Position numbers and translations under genes: made by a program. Shown here in pieces: positions 18,491-26,446 of a DNA stretch of 64,000 nucleotides. Numbering within the stretch: the stretch's first letter is position 1; each line of letters begins with the position of its first letter. The stretch is from Comamonas granuli NBRC 101663 (GTDB lineage: Bacteria > Pseudomonadota > Gammaproteobacteria > Burkholderiales > Burkholderiaceae_C), in assembly GCF_000739995.1 (NCBI RefSeq), contig NZ_BBJX01000008.1:124001-188000 (forward strand), given 5' to 3'. The notes under the pieces are model-generated. The model had not been told where the DNA came from and ran no database searches. It saw only the letters and a program-made list of their open reading frames with translations.

Positions 18491-19726
18491 ATGGAAAGCT
18501 ACCTTCTCGACTGGTCCAACCTGCTGCTGCGCTGGCTGCACGTCATCACGGCGATCGCCTGGATCGGATCCTCCTTTTACTTCGTCTTCCTCGACAGCAG
18601 CCTCACCCCGCCCGAGGACGAGGACCTGAAACGCCAGGGTGTGAACGGCGAGCTCTGGGCCGTGCACGGCGGGGGCTTCTACCACCCGGTCAAGTTCAAC
18701 GTCTCGCCGCCCAAGCTGCCGGGACACCTGCACTGGTTCTACTGGGAGAGCTACAGCACCTGGCTCAGCGGCTTTTCGCTGTTCACCGTGTCCTACCTCT
18801 GGAGCGCCAGCACCTACCTGATCGACAAGTCCAAGATGGACTGGGCCCCGGCCATCGCCATTGCGGCGGCGCTGGGCTTCCTGGTGGTGTTCTGGCTGCT
18901 GTACGACGCCGTCTGCCGCGTCTTCGGCCAGCGCAAGAACGGTGACGCCATCGTCGGCGCGCTGGTCTTCGTGCTGGTGTGCCTGGCCTCGTGGCTGGCC
19001 TGCCACTGGTTTGCCGGGCGCGCGGCCTTTCTGCTCGTGGGCGCCATGATGGCCACGGCCATGAGCGCCAATGTGTTCTTCTGGATCATCCCGGGCCAGC
19101 GCACCGTGGTCGCGCAGATCAAGGCCGGCCAGCCCGTGGACCCCATCCACGGCAAGCGCGGCAAGCAGCGCAGCGTGCACAACACCTACTTCACGCTGCC
19201 GGTGCTGTTCGCCATGCTCAGCGGGCACTACAGCTTCACCTGGAGCCACCCGCAGAACTGGCTGGTGCTCATTCTCATGATGTTCGCCGGCGCGGCCATC
19301 CGGCAGTTCTTCGTCATGCGCCATGGCTACAAGCTGGGCCGCAATGCCCACCCCTGGCCCTACGCGCTGGCCGGCGTGCTGGTGCTCGTGGGCACCATCG
19401 CCTGGCTGCGGCCCGCGCCGGTGCAGGCTTCTACCGCTCCTGTTTCAGGAGCTGCTGGCGCAGCATCGGCGGGCGCTGGAGCCGGTTTTGACTATCAAAC
19501 CGTGGCGGCCGTGCTGCAGCAGCGCTGCGTGCAATGCCATGGCGCCGAGGTGCAGATGAAGAACGTGCGCCTGGACAGCGCTGCGCAGGTCGGCCCGCGC
19601 GCGCAGCTCATCTACCAGCAGGTGGTGCAGCAAAAGCTCATGCCCATGAACAACGCCACGCAGATGACCGAGGACGAGCGCGCCCTCATCGCGCGCTGGT
19701 ACCAGGCGGGCGCGCCCGTGCAGTGA
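18491..19726 (+). CDS. puuD: Membrane urate hydroxylase with C-terminal cytochrome c domain (PuuD)
   Basis: 411 residues. The first 310 or so form an integral membrane domain (about eight hydrophobic helices) with the PuuD-typical IAWIGSSFYFVFLD and WAVHGGGFYHPVKF. A C-terminal cytochrome c has the haem motif CVQCH at 346-350 and a late Met-rich segment (KLMPMNN). PuuD oxidises urate to 5-hydroxyisourate and passes electrons to the respiratory chain, not to oxygen. The Ala/Gly/Ser linker between the domains (about residues 315-334) is encoded by repeat R6. Regulated probably through the operator at 18354-18369. Confidence 0.94.
   Translation: MESYLLDWSNLLLRWLHVITAIAWIGSSFYFVFLDSSLTPPEDEDLKRQGVNGELWAVHGGGFYHPVKFNVSPPKLPGHLHWFYWESYSTWLSGFSLFTVSYLWSASTYLIDKSKMDWAPAIAIAAALGFLVVFWLLYDAVCRVFGQRKNGDAIVGALVFVLVCLASWLACHWFAGRAAFLLVGAMMATAMSANVFFWIIPGQRTVVAQIKAGQPVDPIHGKRGKQRSVHNTYFTLPVLFAMLSGHYSFTWSHPQNWLVLILMMFAGAAIRQFFVMRHGYKLGRNAHPWPYALAGVLVLVGTIAWLRPAPVQASTAPVSGAAGAASAGAGAGFDYQTVAAVLQQRCVQCHGAEVQMKNVRLDSAAQVGPRAQLIYQQVVQQKLMPMNNATQMTEDERALIARWYQAGAPVQ
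19436..19492 (+). repeat. Family A repeat R6, in frame inside puuD
   Basis: GCTCCTGTTTCAGGAGC hairpin, then GCTGGCGC, spacer AGCATCGG, CGGGCGCTGGAGCC and TTTT. Translated in frame, it provides the flexible linker between the membrane domain and the cytochrome c domain of PuuD. Confidence 0.8.
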
Positions 19727-19745
19727 CGGCGCTTCGCGCCGCCGC

Positions 19746-20378
19746 TCAGCCCGGCGGTGGTGGCGCCGCAATGCCCAGCCCGCGCAGATAGGTGGCAATG
19801 GTGCTGCGCCCGGCCTGCACCAGGTCGAAGGCGCCGGGGTCGAGCAGCCAGCTGTGCAGCAGGCCCTCGATGAGCACCTGCAGGCCCAGCGCCGCCACCT
19901 CGGGCGGCACCTGCGCCGGGCAGGCGCTGGCGGCGAACGCACGCTCCAGCGCCGCGCGGTTGTGCGCCAGCCACTGGCGGTGCACCTGCAGGTGGCGGGC
20001 CTGCACGGCGCCCAGCTCCTCCACATATTCGATGCGGTAGGTGGCAATGCGCAGCACGCGGCACAGCGCCGCGTCCGTGGCGATGCGCTGCAGCACCTGC
20101 ACCATGCTCTCCACATAGGGGCCCATGCCCGGCTGCGCCAGCGCCTCCGGGGTGCGCGCCAGCGCATCGAGCGAGGCCGTGGTGCGCTCCATCATGGCGT
20201 TGAACAGGTCGGCCTTGTCCTTGAAGTGCCAGTACACGGCCCCGCGCGTGGCGCCTGCGGTCTGGGCGATGTCCTGCAGCGAGGTGCGCGACACCCCTTT
20301 TTCGTCGAACAGGCGCTCGGCCGCATCGAGCAGCGCGTTGCGGGTTGCCTGAGCGTCGGTTTTGGTGCGGCGGGCCAT
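19746..20378 (-). CDS. TetR-family repressor of the RND efflux operon (AcrR/TtgR-like)
   Basis: 210 residues. The N-terminal helix-turn-helix (SLQDIAQTAGATRGAVYWHFKDK) is the AcrR/TtgR/MexZ-type signature. The C-terminal domain (about 85-200) is the TetR_C ligand pocket of efflux repressors. It is divergent from the RND operon. A perfect 24-bp palindrome lies 33 bp upstream of its start and should be its operator, so both units are probably repressed until a toxic compound binds. Confidence 0.92.
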   Translation of the reverse strand: MARRTKTDAQATRNALLDAAERLFDEKGVSRTSLQDIAQTAGATRGAVYWHFKDKADLFNAMMERTTASLDALARTPEALAQPGMGPYVESMVQVLQRIATDAALCRVLRIATYRIEYVEELGAVQARHLQVHRQWLAHNRAALERAFAASACPAQVPPEVAALGLQVLIEGLLHSWLLDPGAFDLVQAGRSTIATYLRGLGIAAPPPPG

Positions 20379-20410
20379 GGTCGGATTCTCCCCTGGGATT
20401 TCCCTTACTA

Positions 20411-20434
20411 TACATACATTCGCGAATGTATGTA
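20411..20434. promoter_or_regulatory. Operator palindrome of the TetR repressor
   Basis: A perfect 24-bp inverted repeat centred on TCGCGA, arms beginning TACATACAT. It lies between the divergent tetR and RND operon, similar in form to AcrR/TtgR operators. Confidence 0.85.
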
Positions 20435-20540
20435 CACTCGCGTTTTCCTTTTTCCAGCTTCACACGCGCTTGGCCGAATAAAACTAGACTCGTGTGCTTT
20501 CGTGCCCGCTTGCTGCCGGGCGCCCCTCCGAAGGACTCCC

Positions 20541-21851
20541 ATGCCCCAGTGCATTGCCCCTCTCCAGGCCGTTTCTGCGCCCGTGCGCGCGCCCCATGCC
20601 CCTGTACGCCAGCGCCAGGCGCGGGCCTGGCTCGTCCCTCTGGGCGCTGCCTTGCTGCTGGCCGCCTGCGGCAAGACCGAGGCGCCCGCCGGCCCCCCCG
20701 GCGGCGGCATGCCCCCGCCCGAGGTGGGCGTGGTCACGGTGCAGCCGGGCGCGGTGGGCCTGTTGACCGAGCTGCCCGGCCGCCTGGAGGCCTCGCGCGT
20801 GGCCCAGGTGCGCGCGCGTGCCGCGGGCATTCTGCAGCAGCGCCTGTTCCAGGAGGGCAGCGACGTCAAGGCCGGGCAGGTGCTGTTCCGCATCGACGCC
20901 GCGCCCTACCAGGCGGCCCTGCAAAGCGCCGAGGCGGCGCTGGCCAAGGGCCAGGCGAATCTGGCCCAGGCCAGCGCGCTGGCCGAGCGCTACCAGCCCC
21001 TGGCGGCAGCCCAGGCCGTCAGCCAGCAGGACTACGCCAACGCCGTGGCCGCCCAGAAGCTGGCCGAGGCCGAGGTCGCCGCGGGCAAGGCGGCCGTGGC
21101 CACGGCGCGCATCAACCTGGGCTACGCCAGCGTCACCGCGCCGATCGCTGGGCGCATCGGCCGCGCGCTGGTCACCGAGGGCGCACTGGTGGGCCAGGGC
21201 GAGGCCACGCCGCTGGCCGTGGTGCAGCAGATCCATCCGCTGTACGTGAACTTCACGCAGTCCGCAGCCGAGGTGCTGCAACTGCGCCGCGCCATGGACG
21301 CCGGCCGTTTCAAGCGCGCCGCCGGCAGCGATGCGGCCAGCGTGCGCGTGCTGCTCGAGGACGGCAGCGAATACCCGCTGGCGGGCAAGCTGCTGTTCTC
21401 CGACCTCACGGTGGACGCGGGCACGGGCCAGATCACGCTGCGCGCCCAGGTGCCCAACCCCGACGGTCGCCTGCTGCCTGGCCTGTACGTGCGCGTGCGC
21501 CTGGAGCAGGCCCAGGCGGACAACGCCGTGCTGCTGCCGCAGCAGGCGGTCACGCGCTCGGCGCAGGGCGACACCGTGCTGGTCATCGGCACGGACGGCA
21601 AACCCGCGCCGCGCTCGGTGAAGATCGGCGGGCAGCAGGGCGGCCAGTGGGTCGTGCTGGACGGCCTGCAGGCGGGCGAGCAGGTCGTCGTCGACGGCTT
21701 CCAGAAGCTGCGCGGCAACCCCGTGGTCAAGCCCGTGCCCTGGCAGGCACCGGCCCAGCCGGCCGCAGGCCGGGCGCCGGCAGCCGGCGCCCCAGCGTCT
21801 TCCGCGTCCTCCGCCCCGGCGGCCGCAGCCGCGGCCAGCGCCGCCCGCTAA
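20541..21851 (+). CDS. RND efflux periplasmic adaptor (membrane fusion) lipoprotein
   Basis: 436 residues. A signal peptide with lipobox (LLLAACGK) is followed by the adaptor folds: a lipoyl half-motif (ARAAGILQQRLFQEGSDVKAGQ, cited in part as RAAGILQQRLF), an alpha-helical hairpin (about 115-180), then SVTAPIAGRIGRALVTEG and the beta-barrel region. AcrA/MexA type. The C-terminus (about 400-436) is a long Ala/Pro/Ser tail. ATG 20541 has GAAGGA upstream. It links the inner-membrane pump to the outer-membrane channel and is first in the operon. Confidence 0.93.
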   Translation: MPQCIAPLQAVSAPVRAPHAPVRQRQARAWLVPLGAALLLAACGKTEAPAGPPGGGMPPPEVGVVTVQPGAVGLLTELPGRLEASRVAQVRARAAGILQQRLFQEGSDVKAGQVLFRIDAAPYQAALQSAEAALAKGQANLAQASALAERYQPLAAAQAVSQQDYANAVAAQKLAEAEVAAGKAAVATARINLGYASVTAPIAGRIGRALVTEGALVGQGEATPLAVVQQIHPLYVNFTQSAAEVLQLRRAMDAGRFKRAAGSDAASVRVLLEDGSEYPLAGKLLFSDLTVDAGTGQITLRAQVPNPDGRLLPGLYVRVRLEQAQADNAVLLPQQAVTRSAQGDTVLVIGTDGKPAPRSVKIGGQQGGQWVVLDGLQAGEQVVVDGFQKLRGNPVVKPVPWQAPAQPAAGRAPAAGAPASSASSAPAAAAAASAAR

Positions 21852-21863
21852 GGAGCGCACAGC

Positions 21864-24800
21864 ATGGCGAAGTTCTTCATCGACCGGCCCATTTTTGCGT
21901 GGGTGATTGCCTTGTTCATCATGGTGCTGGGGGCGGTGTCCATCACCCAGTTGCCCATCGCCCAGTACCCGCCGGTGGCGCCACCGGCCATCATCGTGTC
22001 GGCCGTGTACCCCGGCGCCTCGGCGCAGACGCTGGAGGACAGCGTGCTGTCCGTCATCGAGCGCGAGATGAACGGCTCGCCCGGCCTCATCTACATGGAG
22101 TCGGTGGCCCAGGCCAACGGCACGGGCAACATCACGCTGAGCTTCCAGCCCGGCACCAATGCCGACCTGGCGCAGGTGGACGTGCAGAACCGTCTCTCGC
22201 GCGCCACGCCGCGCCTGCCCGCCGTGGTCACGCAGCAGGGTGTGCGCGTGGACAAGTCGCGCAGCAACTTCCTGCTGTTCTCCATCCTCTCGTCGGACGA
22301 CCCGGCCTGGGACCCGGTGGCCCTGGGCGACTACGCCTCGCGCAACATCGTGCCCGAGCTGCAGCGCCTGCCGGGCATCGGCCAGGCGCAATTGTTTGGC
22401 ACCGAGCGCGCCATGCGCATCTGGATCGACCCGGCCCGGCTGCAGGGCCTGAACCTGAGCGCGGCCGATGTGAACGCGGCCATCCGCGCGCAGAACGCCC
22501 AGGTCTCGGCCGGCGAGATCGGCAGCCTGCCGAACGTCGCAGGGCAGGGCATCGCGGCGACCGTGGTCGTCGACGGCCAGCTCATGGACGAGGAGCAGTT
22601 CGGCCGCATCGTCCTGCGCGCCAACCCCGACGGCTCGACCGTGCGCCTCAAGGACGTGGCGCGCATCGAGCTCGGCGGCCAGGCCTACGCCACTTCGGCG
22701 CGGCTCAACGGCAAGCCCTCGGTGGGCATGGGCGTGCAGCTCTCGCCCACGGGCAACGCGCTGGCCGCGGCCAAGGCCGTGCGCGCCAAGATGACGGAGC
22801 TCGAACGCTACTTCCCGCAGGGCATGAAGTGGGCCATCCCCTACGACAGCTCGCGCTTCGTGGACATCTCCATCTCCCAGGTCGCCGAGACCCTGGTCGA
22901 GGCCGTGGTGCTGGTGTTCCTGGTGATGTTCCTGTTCCTGCAGAACCTGCGCTACACCATCATCCCCACCATCGTCGTGCCGGTCGCGTTGCTGGGCACC
23001 TTTGCCACGCTGATGGCGCTGGGCTTTTCCATCAACGTGCTGACCATGTTCGGCATGGTGCTGGTGATCGGCATCGTGGTGGACGACGCCATCGTCGTGG
23101 TGGAGAACGTCGAGCGCATCATGAGCGAGGAAGGCCTGCCGCCGCTGCAGGCCACGCGCAAGGCCATGGGCCAGATCTCGGGCGCCATCGTCGGCGTGAC
23201 GGTGGTGCTGATCTCGGTGTTCGTGCCGCTGGCCTTCTTCGCCGGTTCGGTGGGCAATATCTACCGCCAGTTCGCGGCGGTGATGGTGGCCTCGATCGCC
23301 TTCTCGGCCTTCCTGGCGCTGTCGCTCACGCCCGCGCTGTGCGCCACACTGCTCAAGCCCGTGCAGGCGGGGCACCACCACGCCAAGCGCGGCTTCTTCG
23401 GCGCCTTCAACCGGGGCTTTGCACGCACCGCCAAGGGCTACGAGGGGCTGGTGGCGCGCATCCTGCGCCGCGCGCCGCGCACCCTGGTGCTGTACGCGGC
23501 CATCATCGCCGCCGCGGCCGTGGTCTACCTGCGTCTGCCTTCGTCCTTCCTGCCCAACGAGGACCAGGGCACCATGCTGGTGAACGTGCAACTGCCCCCG
23601 GGCGCCACGCAGGAGCGCACGCGCGCCGTGATGGAGCAGGTCGAGGCCTACATGCTCAAGCAGCCCGAGGTGCAGAGCCTGGTCAGCGTGCTGGGCTTTT
23701 CCTTCTCGGGCCAGGGGCAGAATGCCGCGCTGGCCTTCGTCACGCTCACCGACTGGGCCCAGCGCTCGGCCCCCGGCAGCAGCGCCGATGCGGTGGCCGG
23801 GCGGGCCTTCGGCGCGCTCTCGGGCATCCGCGATGCCTTCATCTTCCCGCTGAACCCGCCGCCCATCCCCGAGCTGGGTGCGGCCTCGGGCTTTGCCTTT
23901 CGCCTGCAGGACCGTGCAGGCCTGGGGCACGAGGCCCTGCTCGCCGCGCGCAACCAGTTGCTCGGCATGGCCATGCAGAGCAAGGTGCTGACGCAGGTGC
24001 GCCCCGACGGCCTGGAGGACGCACCGCAACTGCAGCTCGACATCGACCGCGACAAGGCCAGCGCCCTGGGCGTGGGCTTCGACGCCATCAACGCCACCAT
24101 CGCCACGGCGCTGGGCTCGAGCTACATCAACGACTTCCCCAACGCCGGGCGCCTGCAGCGCGTGGTGGTCCAGGCCGACGCGCCCGCGCGCATGCAGCCC
24201 GAGGACCTGCTGCGCCTGACGGTGCCCAACAGCCAGGGCCGGCTGGTCCCGCTGTCGGCCTTCGCCAGCACGCGCTGGGTCATGGGGGCGATGCAGACGG
24301 TGCGCTACAACGGCTACCCGTCCATGCGCATCAGCGGCGCGGCCGCGCCGGGGCAGAGCACGGGCGCGGCCATGGCCGAGATGGAGCGGCTCGCGGCCCA
24401 GCTCCCGCCGGGCTTCGGCTTCGAATGGACGGGCCAGTCGCGCGAGGAAAAGCTCGCGGGCTCGCAGGCCATGATCGTCTACGCCTTCTCCATCCTCGCG
24501 GTGTTCCTGTGCCTGGCGGCGCTCTATGAGAGCTGGTCCATCCCCTTCGCCGTGATCCTGGTGGTGCCCCTGGGCGTGCTGGGCGTGCTGCTGGCCACGC
24601 TCTTGCGCGGCTACGCCAACGACGTGTATTTCCAGGTGGGCCTGGTGACCATCATCGGCCTGTCGGCCAAGAACGCCATCCTGATCATCGAGTTCGCCAA
24701 GGACCTGCAGGCGCAGGGTAAGAGCGTGATCGAGTCGGCGCTCGCGGCGGCGCACCTGCGCTTTCGGCCCATCCTCATGACCTCGCTGGCCTTCATGCTG

Positions 24801-25022
24801 GGCGTGCTGCCGCTGGCCCTGGCCACGGGGGCAGGCGCGGCCAGCCAGCGCGCCATCGGCACGGGCGTGATCGGCGGCATGCTCACCGGCACCATGCTGG
24901 CGGTGTTCTTCGTGCCCGTGTTCTTCGTGCTCGTGCGTTCCTTCTTCAAGGGCAGCCGGCGCCAGCACGACTTCGACCTGCAGCACGCCCACCAGATCGG
25001 CGTGGAGGACTCTCATGCGTGA
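21864..25022 (+). CDS. RND multidrug efflux transporter (HAE1/AcrB type)
   Basis: 1052 residues, normal AcrB length. N-terminal MAKFFIDRPIFAWVIALFIM is the typical start. The proton-relay Asp pair is in IGIVVDDAIVVVENVERIM. Other conserved blocks are NITLSFQPGTN and the C-terminal LSAKNAILIIEFAKDL. Twelve hydrophobic helices and two large periplasmic loops are predicted. It exports drugs or toxic organics using the proton gradient. It starts 12 bp after the adaptor gene and overlaps the channel gene. Confidence 0.96.
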   Translation: MAKFFIDRPIFAWVIALFIMVLGAVSITQLPIAQYPPVAPPAIIVSAVYPGASAQTLEDSVLSVIEREMNGSPGLIYMESVAQANGTGNITLSFQPGTNADLAQVDVQNRLSRATPRLPAVVTQQGVRVDKSRSNFLLFSILSSDDPAWDPVALGDYASRNIVPELQRLPGIGQAQLFGTERAMRIWIDPARLQGLNLSAADVNAAIRAQNAQVSAGEIGSLPNVAGQGIAATVVVDGQLMDEEQFGRIVLRANPDGSTVRLKDVARIELGGQAYATSARLNGKPSVGMGVQLSPTGNALAAAKAVRAKMTELERYFPQGMKWAIPYDSSRFVDISISQVAETLVEAVVLVFLVMFLFLQNLRYTIIPTIVVPVALLGTFATLMALGFSINVLTMFGMVLVIGIVVDDAIVVVENVERIMSEEGLPPLQATRKAMGQISGAIVGVTVVLISVFVPLAFFAGSVGNIYRQFAAVMVASIAFSAFLALSLTPALCATLLKPVQAGHHHAKRGFFGAFNRGFARTAKGYEGLVARILRRAPRTLVLYAAIIAAAAVVYLRLPSSFLPNEDQGTMLVNVQLPPGATQERTRAVMEQVEAYMLKQPEVQSLVSVLGFSFSGQGQNAALAFVTLTDWAQRSAPGSSADAVAGRAFGALSGIRDAFIFPLNPPPIPELGAASGFAFRLQDRAGLGHEALLAARNQLLGMAMQSKVLTQVRPDGLEDAPQLQLDIDRDKASALGVGFDAINATIATALGSSYINDFPNAGRLQRVVVQADAPARMQPEDLLRLTVPNSQGRLVPLSAFASTRWVMGAMQTVRYNGYPSMRISGAAAPGQSTGAAMAEMERLAAQLPPGFGFEWTGQSREEKLAGSQAMIVYAFSILAVFLCLAALYESWSIPFAVILVVPLGVLGVLLATLLRGYANDVYFQVGLVTIIGLSAKNAILIIEFAKDLQAQGKSVIESALAAAHLRFRPILMTSLAFMLGVLPLALATGAGAASQRAIGTGVIGGMLTGTMLAVFFVPVFFVLVRSFFKGSRRQHDFDLQHAHQIGVEDSHA

Positions 25023-26439
25023 TTCATTCTCCCTGCGCGCCTCCTGCATGGCGCGGCACACGGCCCTGGCCCTGGCGCTGCTGACGCTGGCGGGCTGCTC
25101 CTTCATTCCCGCCTACGAGCGCCCGGCCGCCCCCGTGCCGGCGCAATGGCCTGCCCAGGCCGCGGCGGCGCCCGAGGCCGGCCAGCCGCCCGGCGCTGCG
25201 CTGCCCTGGCAGGATTTCGTGCAGGACGAGCGCCTGCGCGCGCTGGTGGCCCAGGCGCTGGAGCACAACCGCGACCTGCGCGTGGCGGCCCTGGCCATAG
25301 AGCAGGCGCGCGCGCAGTACCAGATCCGCGGCGCCGACCGCGCCCCCACGGTGAACCTGGGCGCCACGGGCAGCCGCCAGACCACCTCGGGCGACAGCAT
25401 CGGCAGCGCCTATACCGCGGGCCTGATGGTGGCGTCCTGGGAGATCGACTTCTTCGGCCGCCTCGCCAGGCTGCAGGAGGCGGCGCTGGCCCAGTACCTG
25501 GCCACTGCCGAGGCGCGCCGCGCCGTGCAGACCAGCCTGGTCGCCGCGGTGGCCAACGCCTGGCTGGGCCTGCAGAGCGACGAGGAGATGCTCGCCCTCA
25601 CGCGCAGCACCCTGCAGTCGCGCGAGGCTTCGCTCAAGCTGGTGCAGATGCGCAACGCCCATGGCGTGGCCTCGGCGCTCGACGTGCGCCAGGCCGAGTC
25701 GCTGGTGGCGGCGGCGCAGGCTGCGCTGGCCCAGCAGGAGCGCCAGCGGGCCCTGGACCTCAATGCCCTGACCCTGCTGCTGGGCCAGACACCGGCCCCG
25801 GGGCTGCTGCCGGCCGGCGGTGCGCCGGACGCCGTGTTTGCCGAGCTGCCCGTGGGCCTGCCCTCGGACCTGCTCACCCACCGCGCCGACATCCGCCAGG
25901 CCGAGCAGAACCTGCTGGCGGCGAATGCCAACATCGGTGCGGCGCGTGCCGCGTTCTTCCCGCGCATCAGCCTCACGGCCAGCGCGGGCACGGCCAGCAA
26001 GGCACTGTCCGGCCTGTTCGCGGGCGGCTCCTGGGGTTGGTCGCTCGCGCCGCAGGCGCTGCTGCCCATTTTTGACGCCGGGCGCAACCAGGCCAACCTG
26101 GAGTCGGCCCAGGCCGGGCGCGCCATCGCCGTGGCGCAGTACGAAAAGGCCATACAGACGGCGTTCCGCGAGGTGGCCGACGCCCTGGCCGGCCGCGCCA
26201 CGCTGGGCGAGCAGCTGCGCGCCCAGCAGGCCCAGGCCGTGGCCGAGGCCGAGCGCCTGCGCCTGGCCGACCTGCGCTACAGCACCGGGGTGGCCAGCTA
26301 CCTCGACGTGCTCGATGCGCAGCGCTCGCTCTTTGCCGCGCAGCAGGCCCTGGCCCAGGTGCGCATGGCCCAGCGCCAGAACCAGGTGCTGCTCTACAAG
26401 GCCCTGGGCGGGGGCTGGGCGCTGCCGCCCGGGGAGTAG
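25015..26439 (+). CDS. Outer-membrane efflux channel lipoprotein (OprM/NodT family)
   Basis: 474 residues. A signal peptide with lipobox (LTLAGCSF) is followed by two OEP repeats (about 60-250 and 270-460) of long helices. Typical blocks are LPWQDFVQDERLRALVAQAL, WEIDFFGRL and the late LRYSTGVASYLDVLDAQRSL. It is the TolC-like exit duct of the tripartite pump. Its ATG overlaps the end of the pump gene by 8 bases. The stop is only 7 bp from the convergent EAL gene. Confidence 0.94.
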   Translation: MRDSFSLRASCMARHTALALALLTLAGCSFIPAYERPAAPVPAQWPAQAAAAPEAGQPPGAALPWQDFVQDERLRALVAQALEHNRDLRVAALAIEQARAQYQIRGADRAPTVNLGATGSRQTTSGDSIGSAYTAGLMVASWEIDFFGRLARLQEAALAQYLATAEARRAVQTSLVAAVANAWLGLQSDEEMLALTRSTLQSREASLKLVQMRNAHGVASALDVRQAESLVAAAQAALAQQERQRALDLNALTLLLGQTPAPGLLPAGGAPDAVFAELPVGLPSDLLTHRADIRQAEQNLLAANANIGAARAAFFPRISLTASAGTASKALSGLFAGGSWGWSLAPQALLPIFDAGRNQANLESAQAGRAIAVAQYEKAIQTAFREVADALAGRATLGEQLRAQQAQAVAEAERLRLADLRYSTGVASYLDVLDAQRSLFAAQQALAQVRMAQRQNQVLLYKALGGGWALPPGE

Positions 26440-26446
26440 CGCGCGC

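Noticed and set aside
20484..25106. A 1540-codon open frame on the minus strand opposite the RND genes, and similar long frames opposite maeB, the ureide genes and bkd
   Set aside because: They are antisense shadows caused by very high third-position G+C. They have low-complexity His/Gln/Arg/Gly translations, no domain motifs, and lie opposite genes with clear family signatures.
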